A DNA stretch of 64,000 nucleotides from an uncultured Kangiellaceae bacterium (GCA_905479925.1 CAJQOL010000013.1:107531-171530); one strand, 5' to 3'; shown: positions 28,233 through 37,774, numbered from the stretch's first letter. The notes: generated from the letters alone by a model not told the origin. Made by a program: numbers and translations.

Positions 28233-28883
28233 ATGACTGAACTAATTGACTTTGATTTGTTTAACTATTTGGAGAAATCCGAAGCAGAAAACGTTCTGTC
28301 GCACGTTCATACCCGCTCTTTCAAGAAAAAGACCCAAATAGTCACGGAAGGAGATGACTCGCATAGTTTGTATTTTCTTTTGGAAGGTGAGGTAAAAGTT
28401 TACCTTAACGATGATAGTGGCAAGGAAATTATCATTAACATGCATAAACCCGGCGATTTCTTTGGTGAATTGGGTTTAGTTAAGTCAATTCCAAGAACAG
28501 CTTCTATTGTTACTGTTTCAGACTGCCAAATTGGCGTAATGCAGGAGTTCGACTTTAAACACTGCTTAGCAACCTACCCTGCGTTTTCAATAGCCCTTAT
28601 CGAAAATTTATCAACTAGATTAATTGATGCTACTGAAACCATTCGTCAACTCGGTTTAATGGATGTCTACCAGCGTATAGCGGTGACCTTCCTTAATCTA
28701 TCGGAAGAAAAGGGCGATGTACGTGTTATCCCAGAAAAACTCACTCAACAAAATATCGCGAATAGAGTGGGAGCTTCTAGGGAAATGGTTGCTCGAATAT
28801 TAAAAGACTTAAGAGCAGGCGGTTACATTACTCAGGATTCAAATGGCATTATTATCCATAAAACACTGCCACATTCCTGGTAA
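28233..28883 (+). CDS. Crp/Fnr family transcriptional regulator
   Basis: A 216-residue regulator with a cyclic-nucleotide-binding-like N-terminal beta roll (EGDDSHSLYFLLEGEVKVYL, then HKPGDFFGELGLV and PRTASIVTV). A dimer helix is followed by a winged HTH with recognition region LTQQNIANRVGASREMVARI. The key cAMP-pocket signature is partly kept (GELG...PRTAS), but cAMP binding cannot be decided by eye. There are no Fnr-type N-terminal iron-sulfur cysteines. The upstream palindrome suggests self-control. Confidence 0.9.
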   Translation: MTELIDFDLFNYLEKSEAENVLSHVHTRSFKKKTQIVTEGDDSHSLYFLLEGEVKVYLNDDSGKEIIINMHKPGDFFGELGLVKSIPRTASIVTVSDCQIGVMQEFDFKHCLATYPAFSIALIENLSTRLIDATETIRQLGLMDVYQRIAVTFLNLSEEKGDVRVIPEKLTQQNIANRVGASREMVARILKDLRAGGYITQDSNGIIIHKTLPHSW

Positions 28884-29005
28884 GTATTTTCCTAGAGACC
28901 ACAGTCCTAGTAACCGAATTGTCAGTTTATTCTTCTATTCTTAGCCTTAGCCTTAGCCAAATAGCTATGTAATCCTTGGATCAAGATTTAACAAGCCACT
29001 TGATG

Positions 29006-29725
29006 CTACTGCAACATTTTTTGAGCCGTATTGAGACAGAAGTCCTCTTTAAAAACTACCTTACCAATGATTATGCCGGTTAACTTTTGAACTTGATTCT
29101 CAAGCAACCGAGAAATGTCGTCTAGCGTTTCAATTCCGCCGTTTGCGAAAATCGGCATCGGTATATCATTAGACATTTCGCTAATAGCAGCCAAATTAGA
29201 GTAATTAACATGGCCTTTATTAGGCACCTCGGTGACCACCAAACCGGTAACACCATCCTCTTCCAGCTGGTCGGCAATAGTCGCTAGTTTAAATTCAGGC
29301 TCACCGGTTCCCATACCTACCGAACCATTTCGGCAATCAACTTCGACAATGACTCTTTCAGGAAACTCAACACATATATCGGTAAGTAGATTCTTTTGAC
29401 GCATTGCTTTGCCGGTTAAAACTAAGTAATCCGCCCCAGCATCCATCCATACAAAAGCATAATCGACGGACGTTATTCCGCCAAGTACTTGAATACAAAG
29501 GTCTGGGTGATTTTTTTTGAGGGTAGTAACTAAGTCAACGTTGCAAGGTTCATCGGTCTCAATGCCATCAACATCAACAAAATGAATTCGCCTTATGCCC
29601 TGCTGATACCAAAGGTTTACGATATCCAAAGGATCCTCAGCGACAATTTTATTAGCAAAAGCATTTTTTTGTTCAGTGTGAACTGACTTTCCGTGGCGTA
29701 CCTCTAACACTGGAATCAACTGCAT
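29006..29725 (-). CDS. HisA-like TIM-barrel protein, isolated
   Basis: A 239-residue protein that follows the HisA/HisF phosphosugar-isomerase fold: QLIPVLEVRHGK, HFVDVDGIETDEP, QVLGGITSVDYAFVWMDAGA, VIVEVDCRNGSVG, and a C-terminal phosphate site PIFANGGIETLDDI. The first catalytic Asp of HisA (usually ALDLxxG) is Glu here (VLEVRHG), while the second Asp (VEVDCRNG) is kept. No other his gene is near. It may be a paralogue with a different substrate rather than the histidine enzyme. Confidence 0.8.
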   Translation of the reverse strand: MQLIPVLEVRHGKSVHTEQKNAFANKIVAEDPLDIVNLWYQQGIRRIHFVDVDGIETDEPCNVDLVTTLKKNHPDLCIQVLGGITSVDYAFVWMDAGADYLVLTGKAMRQKNLLTDICVEFPERVIVEVDCRNGSVGMGTGEPEFKLATIADQLEEDGVTGLVVTEVPNKGHVNYSNLAAISEMSNDIPMPIFANGGIETLDDISRLLENQVQKLTGIIIGKVVFKEDFCLNTAQKMLQ

Positions 29726-29985
29726 AATAATTCACCAATTCTTAGTGGGCTCACTATTAAGCATAATCCAGAATAACGGTTTTCGCTAAACTTTCATCAA
29801 TTAAATAACCGCCAACAGGCTCGCTACAACCAGTGATTATAAGAACTATTTTTGTTATGCCTCAGGGCGCGATTTCTTGCTTGCTAGTGGCTTGTTTTTT
29901 TAACGGTTGAATCTTATTCGTGTTTCTTTTAGACAGCAAATTCCGTTATTATTCAATAATCAATTTGCGCGAACGGCCTCTTTAA

Positions 29986-30579
29986 ATGCAACAATCCAAG
30001 CCTAAATTAAGCAAAGGCTCCCACAAAACAAGCGGAAAGAGCAACGTCAGAATCATTGGTGGCTCTATGCGCGGACGAAAAATAGCCTTCAGCGCCGGTG
30101 AAGGTTTACGCCCGACCCTCGACCGCGTGCGCGAAACACTCTTTAATTGGTTAGCACGAGACATCGCAGGAAGTATCTGTTTAGATCTTTTTGCGGGAAG
30201 CGGGGCACTAGGCTTTGAGGCGGTTTCGCGAGGCGCAGAACATCTCTACATGGTTGACAGCAGTGACAAGGTTTGTAATAACTTAAGCAAGAATGTCTCT
30301 CAAATTGGTATCGACAATATTACGATTAGAAACAGAAAAGCGTTGCAGTTCTTATCGGAAAATAAAACCAAGTTTGACATCGTTTTTCTCGATCCACCAT
30401 TTGGCAAAGATCTATTATGGGATAGCTTAGAGAAACTCATTCCGCATTTATCTGATGACGCATTGGTATACATTGAACAGGAAAGTAATGCACAACAGCA
30501 GCCAGATGAAAGATGGCAGGTATTAAAATCCAAACAAGCCAGCAGCTTTAAGTACCAGCTAATTTGCCTCAACAAATAA
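29986..30579 (+). CDS. rsmD: 16S rRNA (guanine(966)-N2)-methyltransferase
   Basis: A 197-residue Rossmann methyltransferase that modifies G966 of 16S rRNA. The N-terminus carries the RNA-binding start VRIIGGSMRGRKI and RPTLDRVRETLFNWL; the SAM motif is CLDLFAGSGALGFEAVSRGA and the catalytic motif FLDPPFGKDL. The length is normal. In many relatives it is near ftsY or coaD; here it stands alone between a HisA-like gene and a convergent SMI1/KNR4 gene. Confidence 0.95.
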   Translation: MQQSKPKLSKGSHKTSGKSNVRIIGGSMRGRKIAFSAGEGLRPTLDRVRETLFNWLARDIAGSICLDLFAGSGALGFEAVSRGAEHLYMVDSSDKVCNNLSKNVSQIGIDNITIRNRKALQFLSENKTKFDIVFLDPPFGKDLLWDSLEKLIPHLSDDALVYIEQESNAQQQPDERWQVLKSKQASSFKYQLICLNK

Positions 30580-30642
30580 TCGATTTAGCCGACCCTTAAA
30601 CTTGAAAAGGACGGCTCTCTAAAATCAATGGAATATAATCTC

Positions 30643-31044
30643 TCAACTATTTAGCCAAACTTCCTGAGCCCACTCCCAAACATCCTCCCAGGTCTCATCG
30701 CTTAGTTGACCGTCCTGCCATAACAGCACTTCACCTTCTTGGTCAACAATGTAATAGTCGCTTCCGCACTGACACAGTACCAGGTACTCTCTTGGTAACC
30801 CAACGGCCCAGGCCTGCGATGTCACTTCGGGCAAATGGGTATGAGCGCCAGCGTCTGCGATAGTAACAGGCTCTAAACTACCGAAAACCACATCACTCAC
30901 CTGCAATAAAAACATTTTCATAGCGCGAGGAATTGGCAGTAAGATTTCTTCTTCTACAACAACCAAATCATCTTCTTCGGGAAGCTCGAGATACGAAGCC
31001 GTCTTTATTGAAGCTTCTCTGAGTTGTTCGACTATTTCTTCCAT
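30643..31044 (-). CDS. SMI1/KNR4-type protein
   Basis: A 133-residue acidic protein with the SMI1/KNR4 pattern: a Leu/Pro entry helix (EEEILLPIPRAMKMFLLQVSD), an AHTHLPEVTSQAW stretch, and CQCGSDYYIVDQEGEVLLWQ leading to EDVWEWAQEVW. In bacteria this fold is often an immunity protein in toxin systems, but no toxin is adjacent, so a housekeeping role is equally possible. It lies 99 bases upstream (left) of engB on the same strand. Confidence 0.72.
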   Translation of the reverse strand: MEEIVEQLREASIKTASYLELPEEDDLVVVEEEILLPIPRAMKMFLLQVSDVVFGSLEPVTIADAGAHTHLPEVTSQAWAVGLPREYLVLCQCGSDYYIVDQEGEVLLWQDGQLSDETWEDVWEWAQEVWLNS

Positions 31045-31143
31045 ATAATTTACCAGAATAATATTTAATTGGTTATTCCAAGCTAAGAGACCGAAAACGA
31101 AAGTCGCTATGCTAGATTTAAATAGGTGGTTCGAAACGAAAAG

Positions 31144-31797
31144 TTATTGAGACGACTCACTATCATCGGATTGGTCTGGCGCTGATTCATCAAAGCAATA
31201 CCAACTACTTAGACGATCGATAAGTTCCTGTAAGCCTAACTTGTTAGTCGCCGAAAATACCTGACTAGTAATACCTTCCGAAATACGCGCCAGCCGCTTG
31301 TTAGCGGTTAACAAAGCCGTTTTTCGAGCGCCGCTTTTTAGCTTGTCTGCTTTACTCAATACAACGTGAACCGGAATGTTTGCAGTGGTAGCCCACTGAA
31401 CCATTTCTTTATCGGTTTCTTTTAGTGGATGCCGAATATCCATAAAGATGACTAGCGCTCGCAGGCATTGACGTTCTTGCAAGTAACGACTCAATGTTTT
31501 TTGCCATTGTGCCTTTTGGTCTTTGGAAACCTTAGCAAAACCATAACCAGGTAAATCGGTGATTCGGTTATCGTCATCGATCATAAACAGGTTAATTAAT
31601 TGGGTTCGCCCGGGGGTTTTACTTGTTTTGGCTAAGCTTTTTTGATCGGCAATAGCATTAAGCGCCGTTGATTTACCAGCATTAGAGCGACCCGCTAACG
31701 CAACCTCTACGCCTACGTCCGGGGGTAATTGATCAAGTTTGGCGGCTCCCATTAAATATCGGGCGACGCGAAACGGGTTTAAGCTAGCATTTGTCAT
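31144..31797 (-). CDS. engB: Ribosome biogenesis GTPase EngB (YihA/YsxC)
   Basis: A 217-residue essential GTPase for large-subunit assembly. The G motifs are GRSNAGKST (G1), DLPGYGFA (G3) and LSKADK (G4). The start MTNASLNPFRVARYLMGAAKL resembles other EngB N-termini. It is divergent from cytochrome c4, the arrangement conserved in pseudomonads and related gammaproteobacteria. The acidic C-terminal tail (DESAPDQSDDSESS) is typical. Confidence 0.95.
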   Translation of the reverse strand: MTNASLNPFRVARYLMGAAKLDQLPPDVGVEVALAGRSNAGKSTALNAIADQKSLAKTSKTPGRTQLINLFMIDDDNRITDLPGYGFAKVSKDQKAQWQKTLSRYLQERQCLRALVIFMDIRHPLKETDKEMVQWATTANIPVHVVLSKADKLKSGARKTALLTANKRLARISEGITSQVFSATNKLGLQELIDRLSSWYCFDESAPDQSDDSESSQ

Positions 31798-32014
31798 TGA
31801 TGTTGGATTTATCCGCGTTAATTGTCTATACCTAAGCTAGTTCGCCCTATTCTACTAGGAAAAGAATCTTGAATCGGTATATAATCCCACGCATTCGTAT
31901 AAATGGTCGTTAAGTATAATTAATTCAATTGTTTTTAAGCAAGTTTAATTGTCTAAGATTAACAAATAGACACTAAAAAGGCTTTTAGTCATAATTATTT
32001 TAATAGGTAAAAAG

Positions 32015-32611
32015 ATGAGAAAAATCATAGGGTTGGCATTATTCGTTATATTTTCAAGCCAGGTTCAGGCTGGAGATGCGGCAAAGGGTAAAGAAAAATC
32101 ACTTATTTGTGGCTCTTGCCACGGCGCTGACGGTAATAGCGCTATTCCGGCAAACCCAAGCCTTGCGGGTCAAGCTGAAAGCTATTTAGTTAAGCAATTA
32201 AAAGACTTTAAGTCGAAAGCTCGCGATAACGCCATTATGTCAGCTCAAGTGGCTAATTTAACCGAACAAGATATGCAGGACCTGGCGGCTTTTTATGCTT
32301 CACAAAAAGTGCAGCACATGGCAGTTGCTAGCAAATATATAGCAACAGCGCAAAAGCTCTATCGTGGCGGAGATTCTGACCGTGATATTGCTGCTTGTAT
32401 CGCTTGTCATGGCGCTAATGGCGAAGGCATGCCAGCAGCTGGTTTCCCGGCTATTGGTGGACAACAACCGGCGTATACTATGGCAACACTGAAAGCATTT
32501 AGAAGCGGTGCAAGAAATAATGATATGAATGGAATTATGCGTGATATCGTAGCCAAAATGAGTGACGAGCAAATCGAAGCACTTTCATACTACTTAGCAG
32601 GTCTTCATTAA
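32015..32611 (+). CDS. Cytochrome c4
   Basis: A 198-residue periplasmic di-heme cytochrome. The signal peptide ends at VQAGDA; the two domains carry CGSCHG (near residue 33) and CIACHG (near residue 129), each with the distal-methionine stretch of the family (SYLVKQLKDFKSKARDN and YTMATLKAFRSGARNN). It donates electrons to terminal oxidases. A strong terminator follows. Location beside engB and dsbA matches the conserved cluster. Confidence 0.94.
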   Translation: MRKIIGLALFVIFSSQVQAGDAAKGKEKSLICGSCHGADGNSAIPANPSLAGQAESYLVKQLKDFKSKARDNAIMSAQVANLTEQDMQDLAAFYASQKVQHMAVASKYIATAQKLYRGGDSDRDIAACIACHGANGEGMPAAGFPAIGGQQPAYTMATLKAFRSGARNNDMNGIMRDIVAKMSDEQIEALSYYLAGLH

Positions 32612-32639
32612 TTCATCAGAATCACCTGTTATTTCCAAG

Positions 32640-32663
32640 AAAAGCGGCTCTTTAGCCGCTTTT
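32640..32663 (+). terminator. Rho-independent terminator of the cytochrome c4 gene
   Basis: AAAAGCGGCT pairs with AGCCGCTTTT around a CTTT loop, followed by a T tract. It lies 28 bases after the cytochrome c4 stop. Confidence 0.9.
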
Positions 32664-32719
32664 TTTTGCTCATTTTTAGGTTAGAATGACTATCGATTTT
32701 AACCAACAAACATTTCGCT

Positions 32720-33361
32720 ATGCATAAATATCTGTCACCCGCTCACATACTCACCGCGCTCGCACTAATGATGATTGGTTTTAAATCCATTTCCGCAGAA
32801 CCGCAGTTTGTTGAAGGAGTGGACTACCAAACCATTAACATCTCAATTTCAGACAACGTTGATCAACTAACCGAGCTAGAGGATTTTAATCATATCGAAT
32901 TGTTTTACTGGTATGGCTGCCAGTCCTGCTACCAAGTCGATGCGGCGCTTCTCGGGTACCAGCAAAACAACCCACATCTGAGCATTCGAAGAATTCCTTT
33001 GGTGCTAAGGACTGATTGGCGTGAACAGGCTTATATTCAAGCCATCTTAGAACAAGTAGCAGAGGCAAAAACCGATGAAATTCTTGAAATTTATCGCCAG
33101 TGCCTCACTGATTGCAGTGTTTTTTCTAGTTTTGAGAATAGCAAATCCTGGATTTTACAAAGGTACCCGAACACTGAAGCCTCATCCATCGACAATAGCC
33201 TTGTTTGGCAGACACAAAAAAATTATCAAAAACGCGCAGATTTCTTATCAATTCGCCAAGTTCCGACTATTATTATTAAAGACACATACAAAGTTGATGC
33301 TAGTCAGGCGAAAACCGCTAAGCGGCTACTTGAGATAATAGACTTCCTTTTAGCCAAGTAG
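32720..33361 (+). CDS. DsbA-family thiol:disulfide interchange protein, CQSC active site
   Basis: A 213-residue exported thioredoxin-fold oxidoreductase. The signal peptide covers about residues 1-25; the active-site helix is ELFYWYGCQSCYQVDAALL and the cis-proline loop QVPTIII. DsbA proteins usually have CPHC; CQSC here should change the redox potential and partner range. The position after cytochrome c4 matches dsbA in pseudomonads, so this is the cluster's dsbA, diverged at the active site. Confidence 0.88.
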   Translation: MHKYLSPAHILTALALMMIGFKSISAEPQFVEGVDYQTINISISDNVDQLTELEDFNHIELFYWYGCQSCYQVDAALLGYQQNNPHLSIRRIPLVLRTDWREQAYIQAILEQVAEAKTDEILEIYRQCLTDCSVFSSFENSKSWILQRYPNTEASSIDNSLVWQTQKNYQKRADFLSIRQVPTIIIKDTYKVDASQAKTAKRLLEIIDFLLAK

Positions 33362-33375
33362 AGCAACGCATCAAC

Positions 33376-33392
33376 CACTGAGCCGCTCAGTG
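33376..33392. other. Hairpin after the DsbA-like gene
   Basis: CACTGAG pairs with CTCAGTG around a CCG loop, 15 bases after the stop. No T tract follows on either strand, so it may be a processing or stability hairpin rather than a terminator. Confidence 0.35.
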
Positions 33393-33447
33393 ATTAGCGA
33401 ATGATACCTAAGCAACGGAGTCGCTAACCAGAATTTGACGGCATTTT

Positions 33448-34263
33448 TTGCGGGGTTTTAATATTAAAGCGGTCACTCAACATCAACGGTTAAAGCTATT
33501 AAGTTATAATGTGCAAGTCGGTATAGATAGTCACCGTTATCGTGATTATTTAACGCAAAGCTGGCGACACTTGCTTCCTGACTCTAAACGCAACAACAAC
33601 CTTCGCAGCGCAGCTGACTGGTTATCTAGCTACGATATAGTTGCTCTGCAGGAGGTTGATGGCGGAAGCCTTCGCTCGCAATTTATTAATCAAGTCGCTT
33701 TTTTGGCGGATAGGGGTGGTTTTCCCCACTATCATCAACAACAAAACCGTCGAGTTGCGGGACTAGCCGCTCATTCCAACGGGTTATTATCAAAGTTTGC
33801 TTCTTCACATGTTATTCATCATAAATTACCGGGGCGAATCCCGGGGCGGGGCGCACTTGCAGTCACCTACGGACAGGGTGAACAACAGATATTAGTATTA
33901 TCGGTCCACTTATCCCTTAGCCAAAGGGCCCAAGCACTGCAATTACAATATATCGCCGACTTGCTAGATGAATATCCATATTTTGTTCTGATGGGTGATA
34001 TGAATTGCCCAAGTAGAATCGTCTGTGACACATTCGAGCGACTAGGCATTGAAGTTAAAACTCATACTCAAAGCTCACCGACATTTCCTCGCTGGAAACC
34101 AAAACATAGCTTTGATCAAATATGGGTCAGTAATTCATTAAACATTATCAAAAGTGAAGTTCTCAACTTGGGAGTTTCCGATCACCGGCCGATAGCTATG
34201 GAAGTTGAAATCCCTAACGGCGTACTTACTCATAACGCTATCCCTAAACAACACATAAACTAA
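33448..34263 (+). CDS. Endonuclease/exonuclease/phosphatase family protein
   Basis: A protein of about 271 residues from a TTG start at 33448; the family usually begins near LKLLSYNVQVG, so a slightly later start is possible. Conserved motifs are SYNVQ (Asn), ALQEVDGG (metal-binding Glu), HLSL (His), LMGDMNCPSR (Asp/Asn pair) and VSDHRPIAMEV (His). All catalytic residues of the magnesium-dependent fold are present. There is no signal peptide. It sits in the conserved engB-dsbA-nuclease-GGDEF neighbourhood and ends two bases before the diguanylate cyclase start. Confidence 0.88.
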   Translation: MRGFNIKAVTQHQRLKLLSYNVQVGIDSHRYRDYLTQSWRHLLPDSKRNNNLRSAADWLSSYDIVALQEVDGGSLRSQFINQVAFLADRGGFPHYHQQQNRRVAGLAAHSNGLLSKFASSHVIHHKLPGRIPGRGALAVTYGQGEQQILVLSVHLSLSQRAQALQLQYIADLLDEYPYFVLMGDMNCPSRIVCDTFERLGIEVKTHTQSSPTFPRWKPKHSFDQIWVSNSLNIIKSEVLNLGVSDHRPIAMEVEIPNGVLTHNAIPKQHIN

Positions 34264-34264
34264 A

Positions 34265-35932
34265 ATGATAGATTCACATAATAACAATGATGATACCGAT
34301 GCTCTTCTAGATGTTTGCAATGAACTAAAACGCAGCCTTTCCCGGTTAAGCTATGTTGGCATGGGAGTTACCGATGACCTTGACAAAGAACTAGCGACGC
34401 TGAGAAGGGTTATCAAAAAAGAAGGTGAACTCGAAGATATTAAATCGTCAATTGACAAAATAAGCCAACTACTTAGAACATTAGATGATGATGACCAAGA
34501 CGTCTCACAGGCTAATGAACGCCTAGATATATTAGCGGTATTACTGGACAAGAAACTGCCTAAGAGCCTAAAAAAAGAGCTTAAAACCGTACAGAAGAAA
34601 ACGGTTCATGAAGATGCATCAAGCATAATGAACTCTATCGCACTAGTTATTCAAAGTTATATTGCGGAGGTTGAAAAAAGTCAAAAGAAAAGTGCCGCCG
34701 CCAATAATGGAAACAATACTGATTCAGGGGCTCAGCACTCAGGAAACCAAAAGCGAGGTTTTTTTGCGTCACTATTTGGCAAAAAGGAACAACCCGTAGA
34801 AACTCAAAAAACAGAACAAGACAGTGAACAGGCGAAAGCCAAGATCGCACCGCAAAAAGTCGAAGTAGTCGATTACTCTCTACCACAAAAAGTCAAAGAT
34901 TCATTGCAACTACTAATCGACCAACTTTCTCGCATGGATGGTTATACGGAAATTGCTAATAGCCTTAATTACGAAATTACTAATATTGAAAAAATTGAAC
35001 AACTATCGAATATTCTTGAAAAAATCACCAGCGCCTTCATTAAGATTTCAGATCAAGAACACATTCAGTTCGAAAAATTTCTTAAAACTCTGAATAACCG
35101 AATTGTTAGAGTTAATGATTTTATTAATCAAACCCTGCAGTTTAGCCAAGAGAGCAATAAAGATAGTAAACAACTTAATCTCGACCTCAATTCCAATCTA
35201 TCGGATATGAAAACCAGTATTAATAACTCAGCCAATTTAGACGATGCTAAGAATGCGGTTTTTTCACATATGGATAGTTTAATTAGTCAAATCAATCAAT
35301 ACTGTATTAAGCAAGAAAGTAGCAGCGAAGTTCTGGTTGCTCAAATGGATAAACTCAGTGAACAGTTGCGTGCTACCGAAGATGAAGCGACTCGCCTAAA
35401 AGACGATCTAGCGGAGCTACGAGTAAGAGCACAGACTGACCCACTAACAAACCTACCTAATCGATACTCTTACAATGAAAGACTCACTCAGGAATACAAT
35501 CGATGGCGCCGTTATCGTCACGCTTTAACGCTAGTCATTGGTGATATCGATTTATTTAAGTCCGTGAATGATGAGCATGGACACGCATTTGGCGACCATG
35601 TTTTAAAAACAATCGCTAGTTTCCTAAGTGAAAGTATTCGAGAATCGGATTTTATCGCCCGTTTTGGTGGTGAAGAGTTCGTATTATTACTACCAGAAAC
35701 CAGTATCATTGATGCAACGAGAGCGATGAATAAAATTCGTTCTGGTGTTTCCAAGCTGACTGTAAAAAACAATGGTACTATGGTACCGGTTACTATTTCA
35801 TTTGGGATATCGGAATTTGAAAAAGACGACACAGCTAAAGCGGTTTTTGAGCGAGCTGACGCAGCATTATATCGCGCTAAAGAAAAAGGCCGTAATTTGG
35901 TCTGCTGCCAACGAGCAAAGTCCGACGAGTAG
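34265..35932 (+). CDS. Diguanylate cyclase (GGDEF) with long coiled-coil N-terminus
   Basis: A 555-residue c-di-GMP synthase. The C-terminal domain has substrate/metal Asp in VIGDIDLFKSVND, the active loop FGGEEFVLLLPE and, five residues before GGEEF, an inhibitory-site RESD, so product inhibition is expected. The first roughly 390 residues are acidic, charged and mostly helical, with no membrane segment; a predicted coiled coil (QLRATEDEATRLKDDLAEL) joins to the catalytic domain. The position two bases after the nuclease gene matches the cluster seen in pseudomonads. The input signal is unknown. Confidence 0.93.
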   Translation: MIDSHNNNDDTDALLDVCNELKRSLSRLSYVGMGVTDDLDKELATLRRVIKKEGELEDIKSSIDKISQLLRTLDDDDQDVSQANERLDILAVLLDKKLPKSLKKELKTVQKKTVHEDASSIMNSIALVIQSYIAEVEKSQKKSAAANNGNNTDSGAQHSGNQKRGFFASLFGKKEQPVETQKTEQDSEQAKAKIAPQKVEVVDYSLPQKVKDSLQLLIDQLSRMDGYTEIANSLNYEITNIEKIEQLSNILEKITSAFIKISDQEHIQFEKFLKTLNNRIVRVNDFINQTLQFSQESNKDSKQLNLDLNSNLSDMKTSINNSANLDDAKNAVFSHMDSLISQINQYCIKQESSSEVLVAQMDKLSEQLRATEDEATRLKDDLAELRVRAQTDPLTNLPNRYSYNERLTQEYNRWRRYRHALTLVIGDIDLFKSVNDEHGHAFGDHVLKTIASFLSESIRESDFIARFGGEEFVLLLPETSIIDATRAMNKIRSGVSKLTVKNNGTMVPVTISFGISEFEKDDTAKAVFERADAALYRAKEKGRNLVCCQRAKSDE

Positions 35933-35987
35933 AATAAGTCTTTTTTCAACCAGCCATTTAAACCGCGTTCGTCGGTAACTTAGTTCT

Positions 35988-37571
35988 GTGCGTTTATTTA
36001 ATTTCAACTTATCTGATCCGTGCTTATCTGAACCGGACTTATCTGATCAGGACTCAACTAGTCTAGACTCTTCCAGTTCGGACTCACCGGTTCTCAACTC
36101 ATTAGTTCCTTCATCACTATGGTTGGAGAAGCAAAGCTACCTAATCGAGCTGTACAAGCTGTCACATGCATCAATTCTTGATGATCCAAGTGCTCGCGAT
36201 CGATTTGAGCAGCAAATGGTTAAATTTATCTATGACCATGACTTTGACGCGATTAACGGCGGCATTATATTGCAGACACCGATTTGCCAGCCACCATTAA
36301 ATGCAAAAGAACAACAAAACCCACAAACTGACTCGGTAAATAATTTGGCTGCCACAGCCGCCTCGAAGAAAAAATACCATAAATCTTTAGCTATTAATAT
36401 AATACTCACAGAGATATTAGCTTGCACTGACCGAGTACTTTACAACGGCTTATTTTCAATAACCGCCAGCCGTCAACTGAATTTCCTCTTTAACCATTTG
36501 TTCGATCAGGTCCCTGCTGTGCAAAACGAATTGAGTTGTTATTTTTCGTTAGATGCTCTTTCACAGCTTCTGGAGGCCAACGAATTAGCACTAATAGAAG
36601 CCCTCACGGCTGAAAATGCCGATACTCTTGAAAATGCCGACTCTCCTGAAAATGTCGATACTCTTGACAAGCTTGCTAGTAAAGAAAAAGTTACCGATAA
36701 AGAATCAATAATCACTGGTGAGAAGTTTAAGAAATCTAATAAAAAAGGGCTTTTAGTTTGTTACCATCGCTCTCTCAGCGAAGCGGCAGACTCTATTAAT
36801 ATGCCGTATAAGCAGGCGCAAATTATCGAGTTTCAAGCCCTGCAAAAATTATCTCATCATTTGTCTGGAACAAACAAAAACCTAAACGCTGAAAGTCCCC
36901 CAACGGTCACTAACTATTTTGCCAACAACGCTGAAGAAAACCATGCAGATAAAACAAACGGGCTTTGCTGGTTAGCATTAACGCTAATAAGACAGCTAAC
37001 CATCGAATCATCGCCCCCCCTACTCAAACAACTTGAATCTCTAATGAGCGAGCTTGACCTAATTAGAGATCAGTCGCTAAATCGCCCTGATACTGGCTGC
37101 AAGTTTGCAGAGCAATTGCATTTGCTTCATACAAGACTAGCTGAATATCAGCTTACGACTAGCAAGGTTAATTTTGAACAAATCCTCGTTGATATTGAGC
37201 AACTTCCGTCATCGCTTACTCCTGATCAAGTCGCTTTTTATCAACAGCAACTGCCTCAGTTAAGCTATCAGCTATTGGTATTAAATCGTTTTTTAAACGC
37301 GTCCATTGAACACTTTCAATACTTTTCATGCCGAATAACTCAAGCGTCAGACCATATTAGCAAGTTAACCTTGATTATCGACGATGATCGAGGTGAGCAA
37401 ACCGGCGACGATTCATCTTTATCAGCTGATACCGAGACGCCAATAATGAAACAACTAGAACCGTTAGTCGAAGTGATTTTTTTACCTCGCCAACAAGCGC
37501 TTTTGCAGCAACAAAAAATGAAACTACAATCCAAATTCAACCCTTTTCAATATGTCTTTGAAGTAGAGTAA
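35988..37571 (+). CDS. Large hypothetical protein with internal short repeats
   Basis: A 527-residue cytoplasmic-looking protein with a GTG start. The N-terminus is a Ser/Asp-rich low-complexity stretch built from repeats (LSDPC, LSEPD, LSDQD). The middle carries an 18-base repeat unit in three copies (ENADTL, ENADSP, ENVDTL; about 36612-36665). A first half near ILDDPSARDRFEQQMVKFIY and a second half with SEAADSINMPYKQAQIIEFQ look globular. There is no signal peptide or membrane segment, and I do not recognise the family. It follows the diguanylate cyclase by 55 bases, so an operon with a c-di-GMP link is possible. Confidence 0.75.
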   Translation: MRLFNFNLSDPCLSEPDLSDQDSTSLDSSSSDSPVLNSLVPSSLWLEKQSYLIELYKLSHASILDDPSARDRFEQQMVKFIYDHDFDAINGGIILQTPICQPPLNAKEQQNPQTDSVNNLAATAASKKKYHKSLAINIILTEILACTDRVLYNGLFSITASRQLNFLFNHLFDQVPAVQNELSCYFSLDALSQLLEANELALIEALTAENADTLENADSPENVDTLDKLASKEKVTDKESIITGEKFKKSNKKGLLVCYHRSLSEAADSINMPYKQAQIIEFQALQKLSHHLSGTNKNLNAESPPTVTNYFANNAEENHADKTNGLCWLALTLIRQLTIESSPPLLKQLESLMSELDLIRDQSLNRPDTGCKFAEQLHLLHTRLAEYQLTTSKVNFEQILVDIEQLPSSLTPDQVAFYQQQLPQLSYQLLVLNRFLNASIEHFQYFSCRITQASDHISKLTLIIDDDRGEQTGDDSSLSADTETPIMKQLEPLVEVIFLPRQQALLQQQKMKLQSKFNPFQYVFEVE

Positions 37572-37774
37572 GTCCATCACTCTTAATTAGTTACAAGTTT
37601 TCTCCATAAAAAAACTTCACTAACCTCAAGTTTTAAGCTTTAATAGCCTTGTTCAAAGAGTAGCCATGCCTGTTTCGGCAAAAGCTAACTGTCGTCTTGA
37701 TACAATTTAATCAATATGGTCCTGTGGCGGCCAGACTGATATTTACGTTAAGAAACTCTAGACAGGAAGTTCCT

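Noticed and set aside
28940..28962. CTTAGC repeat after the Crp/Fnr gene
   Set aside because: Only three short units in a 3' intergenic position; no evidence of function.
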